64,000 nt of DNA from Rhodobacteraceae bacterium KLH11. Lineage in GTDB: Bacteria > Pseudomonadota > Alphaproteobacteria > Rhodobacterales > Rhodobacteraceae. Shown piece by piece: positions 17,492-25,146 of this stretch (the stretch's first letter is position 1; each line of letters opens with the position of its first letter). The notes beneath the pieces were generated by a model. That model was not told the DNA's origin, searched no databases, and saw only the letters and a program-made list of their open reading frames with translations. Location: NCBI GenBank assembly GCA_000158135.1, contig DS999531.1, forward strand, positions 2,212,051 to 2,276,050. The letters run 5' to 3'. Position numbers and translations under genes: made by a program.

Positions 17492-18658
17492 ATGCCCGTC
17501 AAGAACCGACTTGCGGAAATGCAGGGCGAGATCACCAAATGGCGCCGTCACCTGCATATGCACCCTGAACTGATGTATGACGTGGAAGAAACGGCGGGTT
17601 TCGTGGTCGATCGCCTGAAGGAATTCGGAGTGGACGAGATCACGCCGGGGATCGGCAAAACCGGCGTTGTCGCGGTCATCAAGGGGCGCACGGATACCAA
17701 GGGCCGTGTCATCGGGCTGCGCGCCGACATGGATGCGCTGCCGATCGAAGAGGCAACGGGGCTGGACTATGCCTCGACCGTTTCCGGCAAGATGCATGCC
17801 TGCGGGCATGACGGGCATACCTCGATGCTGTTGGGGGCGGCGCGATATCTGGCCGAGACACGGAATTTCGACGGCACTGTGGTGCTGATCTTTCAACCGG
17901 CCGAGGAAGGCGGGGCAGGTGGTTTGGCCATGTGTCAGGACGGGATGATGGACCGCTGGGGCATTCAGGAAGTCTATGGCATGCACAACATGCCCGGTCT
18001 GCCGGTTGGTGAATTCGCAATCCGGCCCGGCGCGCTGCTGGCTTCATCCGACGAGTTCGAAATTGTTGTGACCGGCAAGGGGGGGCACGCCGCCGCCCCT
18101 CATGAGGCGGTTGATACAACGCTGGTCGCGTCACATATTGTTGTGGCTTTGCAATCGGTTGTGGCACGCACTGTCGATCCGATCAAACGTGTGGTGCTGA
18201 CGGTTGGAACGTTTGAAACCGACAGCGTCGCCTCGAACGTGATTGCCCATACGGTGCGGTTGCAGGGCACGGTGCGCACGTTGGACCCGGAATATCGTAA
18301 AATCGCTGAAGAGCGCGTGCGCCGGATCGCGGAAGATACGGCCTCGGCCTTTGAGGCCAAGGCGCAGGTCACTTGGACGCCGGGTTATCCGGTGACGGTG
18401 AATTCGGACGCGGAAACCATTTATGCCGCCGAGGCTGCGCAGGCTGTGGCGGGTAGGGTGAATGACAGCACCGATCCGATCATGCCATCGGAAGATTTCG
18501 CCTATATGCTTGAAGAACGGCCCGGGGCCTACATCTTTATCGGAAACGGGGACACGGCCATGTGCCATCACCCGGAATACAATTTCGACGACGATGCCAT
18601 TCCCGCCGGATGCAGTTGGTTTGCAGAGCTGGTGGAACGGCGATTGCCCGTCGCCTGA
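17492..18658 (+). CDS. M20D amidohydrolase (hippurate hydrolase-like), paralogue 1
   Basis: A 388-residue metallo-amidohydrolase. Metal-binding and catalytic segments are R-A-D-M-D-A-L-P-I-E-E, the M-H-A-C-G-H-D-G-H-T motif with the metal Cys and His, Q-P-A-E-E-G-G, and the late C-H-H-P-E-Y-N-F-D-D. Known relatives hydrolyse N-benzoylglycine, N-acetyl amino acids or indole-acetyl amino acids. First of three tandem copies sharing the opening M-P-x-K-N-R. AGAGGGGAAG precedes the ATG. Probably works on substrates imported by the adjoining transporter; exact specificity unknown. Confidence 0.9.
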   Translation: MPVKNRLAEMQGEITKWRRHLHMHPELMYDVEETAGFVVDRLKEFGVDEITPGIGKTGVVAVIKGRTDTKGRVIGLRADMDALPIEEATGLDYASTVSGKMHACGHDGHTSMLLGAARYLAETRNFDGTVVLIFQPAEEGGAGGLAMCQDGMMDRWGIQEVYGMHNMPGLPVGEFAIRPGALLASSDEFEIVVTGKGGHAAAPHEAVDTTLVASHIVVALQSVVARTVDPIKRVVLTVGTFETDSVASNVIAHTVRLQGTVRTLDPEYRKIAEERVRRIAEDTASAFEAKAQVTWTPGYPVTVNSDAETIYAAEAAQAVAGRVNDSTDPIMPSEDFAYMLEERPGAYIFIGNGDTAMCHHPEYNFDDDAIPAGCSWFAELVERRLPVA

Positions 18659-18672
18659 TTTGGGAGGATCAG

Positions 18673-19836
18673 ATGCCAATCAAGAACCGACTTGCCGAAA
18701 TGCACGAAGAAATCACCGGTTGGCGGCGGGATATCCATAGGCATCCCGAAATTCTCTATGACACCCATCGCACCAGTGCTTTGGTGGCTGAGCGGTTGAA
18801 AGAATTCGGCTGTGACGAGGTGGTGACCGGAATCGGGCGTACCGGGGTTGTCGGCGTGATCAGGGGCAAGACAGATACACAGGGCCGGGTAATCGGGTTG
18901 CGTGCGGATATGGACGCGTTGCCGATGCAGGAACAGACGGGGCTGGATTATGCCTCTGAAACCGCAGGAGCGATGCATGCCTGCGGCCATGACGGGCACA
19001 CGGCGATGGTGCTGGGCGCGGCAAAATACCTGTCGGAGACGCGCAATTTCGATGGCACCGCCATTGTGATTTTCCAGCCTGCCGAAGAGGGTGGCAATGG
19101 TGCCGAGGCAATGTGCAAGGACGGCCTGATGGACCGGTTCGGCATTCAGGAAGTCTATGCCATGCATAATGTGCCGGGCCTTGCGACCGGACAATTCGCC
19201 ATCCGCTCGGGCCCGTTGCTGGCGGCTGCGGATGAGTTTGATCTTTATGTCGAAGGCCGTGGCGGACATGCGGCGAAACCTCAGGAAACGGTTGATACAA
19301 CGGTGATGCTGTCCCAGCTGATCGTGGCCCTGCAGACCATCGTGTCGCGCAATGCTGACCCGACCCTGCAGGCGGTTCTGTCTGTGACCTCGGTTGAAAC
19401 CTCGTCCAAGGCGTTCAATGTGATTCCGCAATCGGCCCGGGTGCGGGGGACGGTGCGGACCCATTCCAATGACATGCGGGATCTGATTGAACAGCGTTTG
19501 AAAGAGGTTTGCGCAGGGATCGCCGAAACCTTTGGGGGAACGGTGAATGTAACCTACACGCGCGGCGTTCCGGTCACGATCAACGCCGAGGAACAGACGG
19601 GTTATGCCGCCGAGGCCGCGATCTCGGTCGGGGGCAGTTGCGATGAGGCACCGATGGTGATGGGGGGCGAGGATTTCTCGTTCATGCTGGAAGAACGGCC
19701 CGGGGCCTTCATAATTCTGGGCAACGGCGACAGCGCCGGGCTGCACCATCCCGAATACAACTTCAACGACGAGATTATCCCGATGGGATGTTCATGGTTT
19801 GCTGAAATGGTCGAGCGCCGGATGCCGGCAGCTTGA
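18673..19836 (+). CDS. M20D amidohydrolase (hippurate hydrolase-like), paralogue 2
   Basis: A 387-residue paralogue of the preceding gene. It keeps R-A-D-M-D-A-L-P-M-Q-E, M-H-A-C-G-H-D-G-H-T, Q-P-A-E-E-G-G and the late L-H-H-P-E-Y-N-F-N-D. Start set by GGGAGGA before the ATG of M-P-I-K-N-R-L; a longer reading frame upstream runs into the previous gene and is not needed. It is visibly closer to the third copy than to the first (both have T-V-M and the S-S-K-A-F-N-V-I-P-Q stretch), so the second duplication looks more recent. The gap to copy 1 is only 14 bases. Confidence 0.9.
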   Translation: MPIKNRLAEMHEEITGWRRDIHRHPEILYDTHRTSALVAERLKEFGCDEVVTGIGRTGVVGVIRGKTDTQGRVIGLRADMDALPMQEQTGLDYASETAGAMHACGHDGHTAMVLGAAKYLSETRNFDGTAIVIFQPAEEGGNGAEAMCKDGLMDRFGIQEVYAMHNVPGLATGQFAIRSGPLLAAADEFDLYVEGRGGHAAKPQETVDTTVMLSQLIVALQTIVSRNADPTLQAVLSVTSVETSSKAFNVIPQSARVRGTVRTHSNDMRDLIEQRLKEVCAGIAETFGGTVNVTYTRGVPVTINAEEQTGYAAEAAISVGGSCDEAPMVMGGEDFSFMLEERPGAFIILGNGDSAGLHHPEYNFNDEIIPMGCSWFAEMVERRMPAA

Positions 19837-19853
19837 GTGAGGAGAGAGAAAAG

Positions 19854-21017
19854 ATGCCAGTTAAAAACCGATTTGCCGAATTGCAGGATGAAATCACCGC
19901 ATGGCGACGGGATATTCATGAAAATCCCGAAATCCTGTTCGAAACCCATCGCACCAGCGCTCTGGTCGCCGACAAGCTGAAGGAATTTGGCTGCGATGAG
20001 GTCGTTACGGGGATAGGTCGCACCGGGGTTGTTGGTGTGATCAAGGGTAAGGCCGACAGCAACGGCAAAGTCATCGGACTGCGCGCGGATATGGATGCGT
20101 TGCCGATTCATGAGGCGACCGGGCTGGATTATGCGTCCAAGACTGATGGTGCCATGCACGCCTGTGGCCATGACGGGCACACGGCGATGCTGCTGGGTGC
20201 CGCGAAATACCTGTCGGAGACGCGTAATTTCGACGGTACGGTTGTGGTGATCTTTCAGCCCGCCGAAGAAGGCGGCGGCGGTGGTCGCGAGATGTGTGAA
20301 GACGGCATGATGGAGCGCTGGAACATTCAGGAGGTCTATGGCATGCACAACTGGCCGGGCCGTCCGGTGGGCAGTTTTGCCATCCGTCCGGGCTCATTCT
20401 TTGCGGCGACCGATCAGTTCGACATCACGTTCGAAGGGCGGGGCGGCCACGCGGCGAAACCGCAGGAAACGGTGGATACAACCGTGATGACAGCGCAGGC
20501 GGTTCTGGCGCTGCAGACGATCGCCTCGCGCAATGCGGACCCGATTGATCAGGTTGTGGTGTCGGTGACATCATTTGAGACATCCTCCAAAGCGTTCAAC
20601 GTGATCCCGCAGACAGTGCAGATCAGAGGGACCGTGCGCACCATGAGCAAAGAGATGCGCGACCTGGCTGAGAAGCGGATCAACGAGATTTGTACCGGCG
20701 TGGCGGCGACGTTTGGCGGGACTGCACAGGTTGATTATATCCGGGGCTATCCGGTTATGGTGAACAGCGATGAGCAGACCGATTTCGCCGCCGAGGTCGC
20801 GCGGTCAGTTTCGGGCGGATGCGATGACGCGCCGTTGGTAATGGGTGGGGAAGATTTTGCCTTCATGCTGGAAGAGCGGCCCGGCGCGTATATTCTGGTG
20901 GGCAATGGCGACACTGCGGCGGTGCATCATCCAGAGTATAATTTCAACGACGAAGCCATCCCGGCCGGGTGCAGCTGGTGGGCGGAGATTGTTGAGCAAC
21001 GGATGCCTGCGGCCTGA
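19854..21017 (+). CDS. M20D amidohydrolase (hippurate hydrolase-like), paralogue 3
   Basis: A 387-residue third copy with all metal-site motifs intact: R-A-D-M-D-A-L-P-I-H-E, M-H-A-C-G-H-D-G-H-T, Q-P-A-E-E-G-G-G-G and V-H-H-P-E-Y-N-F-N-D. I start at the ATG preceded by GAGGAGAG, 17 bases after copy 2; an in-frame TTG seven codons upstream overlaps the previous stop and is less likely. Differences from copy 2 cluster around the presumed substrate pocket (for example M-H-N-W-P-G-R in place of M-H-N-V-P-G-L), which could mean divided specificity. Last gene of the rightward operon. Confidence 0.9.
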   Translation: MPVKNRFAELQDEITAWRRDIHENPEILFETHRTSALVADKLKEFGCDEVVTGIGRTGVVGVIKGKADSNGKVIGLRADMDALPIHEATGLDYASKTDGAMHACGHDGHTAMLLGAAKYLSETRNFDGTVVVIFQPAEEGGGGGREMCEDGMMERWNIQEVYGMHNWPGRPVGSFAIRPGSFFAATDQFDITFEGRGGHAAKPQETVDTTVMTAQAVLALQTIASRNADPIDQVVVSVTSFETSSKAFNVIPQTVQIRGTVRTMSKEMRDLAEKRINEICTGVAATFGGTAQVDYIRGYPVMVNSDEQTDFAAEVARSVSGGCDDAPLVMGGEDFAFMLEERPGAYILVGNGDTAAVHHPEYNFNDEAIPAGCSWWAEIVEQRMPAA

Positions 21018-21026
21018 TAGGGCGGA

Positions 21027-21077
21027 GCGAGGGGCGCTGCCCCTCGCGCTCCCCGGGATATTTCTGGCCAGATGAAG
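21027..21077 (+). repeat. Hairpin-plus-tail gene-end repeat, copy 2 (also a likely terminator)
   Basis: GCGAGGGGC/GCCCCTCGC arms with a GCT loop follow the third M20 gene, then comes the tail CCCCGGGATATTTCTGGCC with AGATGAAG. Same design and orientation as the copy after pntB. It ends the M20 operon and faces the convergent waaA gene. Confidence 0.65.
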
Positions 21078-21100
21078 AGGGATCGGTCTGGGTGGTGTCG

Positions 21101-22399
21101 TTAGCCGAGAGACAAGCGACTGCACAGGGTTTCGATGACATCATCCAGCGCTGATTTCTGGGTGTTCACGCAGTTTCGGGCGGCTGAGCGCGCGGTCGCG
21201 AGGGCAGCCGTGTCCGAGAGCCACAGGGCCACGGTTTTGGCGAGTTCGGTGCTGGATTGGACCTGCGCCGCGCCGCCGGTCTTGATCAGCGGGGCGAAGG
21301 TTTCGGCGAAATTGAAATAGCCCGGGCCGGTAATCACAGCGGCCCCTGCCTGTGCCGGTTCAAAGGGATTGTGGCCGCCGATCTCTTTCAGCGAGCCGCC
21401 GAGGAAAACAATCGGGCAGAGGGCATACCAGGTTCCGGTTTCGCCGAGTGTATCGGCAATGTAGACCTGTGTATTTTGCGTGATGGGCTGGTGTGTGCTG
21501 CGCAGCGCGAAGGGCATGCTTGATTTTTGGGCAAGCCCGGCGACCTCTTCCCGGCGTTCGGGATGGCGGGGGATCAGCAGCAGCAGCAGGTCGGGCCATT
21601 GCCGGAGCAGTTCGGCATGGGCGGCGAGAATGATTTCTTCCTCGCCGACATGAGTGGAACTGGCGATCCAGACCGGACGTTTGCCGATCCGGGTGCGGAT
21701 GTCGGCCAGGGTGGTCTGGTCCACTGGCAGAGGGTCGGACATGGCCTTGAGGTTGGTGCCGGGTTGCACGCGTGACGCCTCGGCCCCCATAGCGATCAGG
21801 TTGTCGGCGGTTTTGTCGTTCTGGGTCAGAAACAGGTTGAAATGATCAAGGATAAACCGGGCGGTTCGAGAGCGTTTTTGCCAACCCTGCACTGATTTGT
21901 CGGACAGGCGCGCGTTGAGCAGCGCCAGTGGTGTGCCACCTTCGGCAGCTTCGACAATCAGGCGGGGCCAGATTTCGCTTTCCACAAAGATGGCTGCATT
22001 TGGTTTCCAATGGTTCAGAAACCGGCGGACCGGGGCGGCGCTGTCCAGCGGCGGGTATTGGTGGCGGGTGCGCGGGGGCAGGCGTTTTGCGATCAGGGCT
22101 GCCGAGGTTGGTGTGCCCGAGGTGATCAGAAACCCGGTATCCGGCAGGCGTTGGCCCAACCGTCGGATCAGGCTGAGGACCGAGAGGCTTTCGCCGACGC
22201 TGGCGGCATGGAACCAGATCAGTTGCCCTTGGGGGCGCGGTTGGCTGGCGTGCCCCAGTCGTTCGCGTTGGCGGGGCTCGGGAACGTCAGCAGCCTGCAG
22301 CTTACTGCGCACCTTGCGCCAGACCAACGGCCCGGCAATGGTGGTCAGGCCGCAATACAGATTGTACAGCAGTGTTGGTTGTGCGTTTGCGCCCGGCAT
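21101..22399 (-). CDS. waaA: 3-deoxy-D-manno-octulosonic acid transferase (Kdo transferase)
   Basis: Glycosyltransferase family 30 enzyme that adds Kdo to lipid A precursor at the cytoplasmic face of the inner membrane. The 432-residue chain begins with the hydrophobic anchor L-L-Y-N-L-Y-C-G-L-T. It shows W-F-H-A-A-S-V-G-E, T-S-G-T-P-T-S-A near residue 95, F-V-E-S-E-I-W-P-R-L, and the late F-L-G-G-S-L-K-E-I-G-G-H-N-P-F-E-P-A-Q. The ATG directly abuts the moaA stop codon, which suggests coupled translation. No lpxK or other lipid A gene is adjacent in this window. Confidence 0.93.
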   Translation of the reverse strand: MPGANAQPTLLYNLYCGLTTIAGPLVWRKVRSKLQAADVPEPRQRERLGHASQPRPQGQLIWFHAASVGESLSVLSLIRRLGQRLPDTGFLITSGTPTSAALIAKRLPPRTRHQYPPLDSAAPVRRFLNHWKPNAAIFVESEIWPRLIVEAAEGGTPLALLNARLSDKSVQGWQKRSRTARFILDHFNLFLTQNDKTADNLIAMGAEASRVQPGTNLKAMSDPLPVDQTTLADIRTRIGKRPVWIASSTHVGEEEIILAAHAELLRQWPDLLLLLIPRHPERREEVAGLAQKSSMPFALRSTHQPITQNTQVYIADTLGETGTWYALCPIVFLGGSLKEIGGHNPFEPAQAGAAVITGPGYFNFAETFAPLIKTGGAAQVQSSTELAKTVALWLSDTAALATARSAARNCVNTQKSALDDVIETLCSRLSLG

Positions 22400-23407
22400 T
22401 CAGCCGCCTGTATGGCTCATGTGGCGGGTCATCTGGCCGTCAATCGCTTGTCGGGAATAGTCGAAATCGTGGCCTTTGGGCTTGAGATTTATTGCGGCGC
22501 GGATCGCATCCTCAAGCGGTTGTTCGGTGCCGGGGTGATCGCGCAGGGCGCCGCGCAGATCGGCCATGTCTTCCTGACCGAGGCACATGTAAAGTTCACC
22601 GGTGCAGGTCAGGCGGACGCGATTGCAGCTTTCGCAGAAATTATGGCTGAGCGGGGTGATGAAGCCGATTTTCTGACCCGTCTCCTCCAGCCGGACATAT
22701 CGCGCGGGGCCGCCTGTGCGTTCAGCCAGATCGCTGACTGTATAATGGTTTTCATATTCCTTGCGCACATCTTTCAGCGACCAGTATTGATCCAGCCGGT
22801 CTTCGTTGCCGATATCGCCCATGGGCATGACTTCGATCCAGGTCAGGTCCATATCGCGTTCGGCGCACCATTCGGTGATCCGGGGCAGCTCGGGTTCGTT
22901 GAAACCTTTCAGAGCGACCGCGTTGATCTTGATCCGTAATCCGGCCTTTTGGGCGGCATCGATGCCGTTCAGCACCTGCTTCAGGCGACCCCAGCGGGTG
23001 ACGCGGGCGAATTTATCGTCATCCAGAGTGTCCAGCGAGACATTTACACGCCGCACTCCGGCAGCATAGAGATCATCAGCGAAACGGTGGAGTTGCGAGC
23101 CATTGGTGGTCAGCGTCAGCTCTTTCAATGCGCCGCTGTCCAGATGCCGGGTCATGCCATTGAAGAAGGACATGATGTTTCGGCGTACCAGTGGTTCCCC
23201 GCCGGTGATGCGCAGTTTCTCAACGCCCATATTCACGAAGGTCGTGCACATGCGATCAAGCTCTTCCAGCGTCAGCAGGTCTTTCTTGGGCAAAAAGGTC
23301 ATATTTTCCGACATGCAATAGACACAGCGGAAATCACAGCGGTCCGTGACGGAGACGCGGAGATAGGTGATGGCGCGGGCAAACGGGTCGATAAGCGGAG
23401 CTGTCAT
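22400..23407 (-). CDS. moaA: GTP 3',8-cyclase
   Basis: Radical SAM enzyme for the first step of molybdenum cofactor synthesis, converting GTP to 3',8-cyclo-7,8-dihydro-GTP. In the 335-residue product the radical SAM cluster uses Cys24, Cys28 and Cys31 (C-D-F-R-C-V-Y-C). The second cluster uses Cys258, Cys261 and Cys275. The chain ends in the characteristic Gly-Gly. I start at M-T-A-P-L-I-D-P; longer in-frame starts upstream would overlap the divergent lipoprotein gene. Its cofactor serves enzymes such as the molybdenum hydroxylase at the left of the window. It shares a junction with waaA, not with other moa genes. Confidence 0.95.
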   Translation of the reverse strand: MTAPLIDPFARAITYLRVSVTDRCDFRCVYCMSENMTFLPKKDLLTLEELDRMCTTFVNMGVEKLRITGGEPLVRRNIMSFFNGMTRHLDSGALKELTLTTNGSQLHRFADDLYAAGVRRVNVSLDTLDDDKFARVTRWGRLKQVLNGIDAAQKAGLRIKINAVALKGFNEPELPRITEWCAERDMDLTWIEVMPMGDIGNEDRLDQYWSLKDVRKEYENHYTVSDLAERTGGPARYVRLEETGQKIGFITPLSHNFCESCNRVRLTCTGELYMCLGQEDMADLRGALRDHPGTEQPLEDAIRAAINLKPKGHDFDYSRQAIDGQMTRHMSHTGG

Positions 23408-23498
23408 GGCCCATAGGTAAAGCGGCGGCAGGGGCGCGGCAAGGGTCAACCGTGTTTTTAGGTGGTACTGATACAGGCGGGGCATTAAGTTTCGGGAT

Positions 23499-23921
23499 AT
23501 GAAATATGCATTGGTGTTGATTTGCGCTCTGGTCGCGGGCTGTGATGTGGTTCGTTCGACAACGGATCGGGTGTTTGGTGGGGCAGATACCCAGCCCGAG
23601 GCTAAACCCGTTGCCGTTGCGCCCGACATCGCCGAGCAACCCCCGGCACCCGTCGCCGCGGGGGTGGGGTGGCGCGGTGCGAAAACCACAATTGCCGGGT
23701 TGGGTGATCCCAACACGCCGGGGCGTTGGTTGCAGACCCCGTTGGTCGACACCGAGATCAATGGTCGTGTGGTGGTGCCACGCACGGGGGCGCAGGCCTA
23801 TCTTACGCTTGTTCCCGCGCCGGGGCCGGAAGGGGGCGGCAGCCGTCTTTCGCTTGAGGCGATGCGCGCCCTGCTGGTGCCGTTTGATGAACTGGTGGAA
23901 CTCGACGTCTATTCCGACTGA
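23499..23921 (+). CDS. Hypothetical lipoprotein
   Basis: A 140-residue protein I cannot assign. A lipoprotein signal is clear: [15 protein letters not shown] with lipobox L-V-A-G-C15. A Pro/Ala-rich stretch (residues 30-55) follows, then a compact domain with [13 protein letters not shown] and [13 protein letters not shown]. It is probably membrane-anchored facing the periplasm. It is divergent from moaA across 91 bases and overlaps the convergent AlkD-like gene by 13 bases. High GC and normal codon use point to a resident gene. Confidence 0.75.
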   Translation: MKYALVLICALVAGCDVVRSTTDRVFGGADTQPEAKPVAVAPDIAEQPPAPVAAGVGWRGAKTTIAGLGDPNTPGRWLQTPLVDTEINGRVVVPRTGAQAYLTLVPAPGPEGGGSRLSLEAMRALLVPFDELVELDVYSD

Positions 23922-24604
23922 GCACGCAGGTACTTGCCCGCTTCTTTGCGGGCGAAGGGTTTCATTGCATCACCATGTGTTTGCAGAAACCGTGTTACGC
24001 GGTCAGGGTCGTGCTTGGATAATTCGCGCAACCACCACGCGATGGTTTTCTGGATGAACCAGTCCCGGTCAGGAACATAGGTGGCAGCCCAGCCGAGAAT
24101 ACGGTCTCGGCGTTCCAGATCCTGCGGTTTCGGGTGGTTTTGCTTGGTCCAGGGCAGAGTGGCGACCAGAGCGGCCCGTTTGGTCCACATGTGGTCGGAT
24201 ACGGTCCAGCGTTCGACCTTGTCCAGCCGGGCGGGATCAGCCGACAGGCGTTTTTGCATCGCCATGCAGGCGTGATCGGCCACCGCCCAGGCGTCGAAAT
24301 CGGGCAACCAGCTTTGCAGCAGATCCCACGCCGCCTCATCCGGCCGGATACGGGCCTGCGTAAGCAGTTTTGCGGCGGCGATACGGGCCTCGTGGATATT
24401 TGTCTGCCACAGGTCATCCGCGACGGTCACGCGCTCAGCGACGTTAAGTTCCTGCCGCCAGGCTTTGGTCAGGTCATTCAGGATCGGGTTTGGAACGCCC
24501 AGATAGGGGCGGTCGATCTTGTGATAGGCTGCAACCTGTTTTGCGCGTTCAGGATCGGTGTGGGCTTTGATCTGATCCAGATAGGGGTCAGTCCTTGTAT
24601 TCAA
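23909..24604 (-). CDS. DNA alkylation repair protein-like (AlkD family, HEAT-like repeats)
   Basis: A 231-residue all-helical protein with the AlkD-type signature: G-V-P-N-P-I-L-N-D-L near residue 37, D-L-W-Q-T-N-I-H-E-A-R, the W-A-V-A-D-H-A segment and T-K-R-A-A-L-V-A-T-L. The known enzyme excises 3- and 7-alkylated purines. The best available start is TTG, overlapping the preceding stop as TTGA, so translation is probably coupled to the PNPOx-like gene. No ATG lies close. Family call firm; glycosylase activity not shown. Confidence 0.8.
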   Translation of the reverse strand: MNTRTDPYLDQIKAHTDPERAKQVAAYHKIDRPYLGVPNPILNDLTKAWRQELNVAERVTVADDLWQTNIHEARIAAAKLLTQARIRPDEAAWDLLQSWLPDFDAWAVADHACMAMQKRLSADPARLDKVERWTVSDHMWTKRAALVATLPWTKQNHPKPQDLERRDRILGWAATYVPDRDWFIQKTIAWWLRELSKHDPDRVTRFLQTHGDAMKPFARKEAGKYLRAQSE

Positions 24605-25143
24605 ACCGGAGTACCTGTCGGTTTGCCATCAATGGTGTTCTGGTTCTTGGCCGCCCAATAGGCCCGGATGTCATCATCGGATTTATCATCAACCCATTTC
24701 TGCATCGTCGGCCGCTCGGCTTGATATTCCATGAACGGCACGGCGTATCCGCACGAGGTCTGCACCATATCGATGCTGACATCATAAATCTGCCGGGCGC
24801 TGCGATGAGATGGAAAATGGGTGCTGAGTTCGGCCCAGCCCGCGTCTCCGGCGTGGATCGTGCGTGCCGTTCCATAGGTGCGCAGGATCAGTGGGCGTGT
24901 CGTGAAAGAGCACCACATCAGCGTCATGCGGTTTGCGTCCAGCAGATGCCCGGCTGTCTCATTCCCGCTGCCGGTCAGGTTCATCCAGATAATCCGGTTT
25001 GCCCCCATCACCCGCAGCGAATCCATCCCCTTGGGCGAGATGTTGACCCGCCCATCGCGCGCGGCGGATCCAACGAAAAACATATGTTGCTGTTCAATGA
25101 ACTTCTGATGAGCGTCATCCAGTTGCGGGAATTGCTTGGCCAT
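24601..25143 (-). CDS. Pyridoxamine 5'-phosphate oxidase-family flavoprotein
   Basis: A 180-residue FMN-binding split-barrel protein. The N-terminal half has F-V-G-S-A-A-R-D-G-R-V-N-I-S-P-K-G, typical of the putative oxidase group rather than true PdxH. The rest carries R-I-I-W-M-N-L-T-G-S-G-N-E-T and L-R-T-Y-G-T-A. It lies three bases after glmS in the same direction and is coupled to the AlkD-like gene downstream. Function unknown beyond likely flavin or haem binding. Confidence 0.82.
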   Translation of the reverse strand: MAKQFPQLDDAHQKFIEQQHMFFVGSAARDGRVNISPKGMDSLRVMGANRIIWMNLTGSGNETAGHLLDANRMTLMWCSFTTRPLILRTYGTARTIHAGDAGWAELSTHFPSHRSARQIYDVSIDMVQTSCGYAVPFMEYQAERPTMQKWVDDKSDDDIRAYWAAKNQNTIDGKPTGTPV

Positions 25144-25146
25144 GGA

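Noticed and set aside
23408-23785. Longer start for moaA
   Set aside because: The extension would overlap the divergent lipoprotein gene, has no MoaA similarity, and the shorter form has normal length with the cluster cysteines at the usual distance from the N-terminus.
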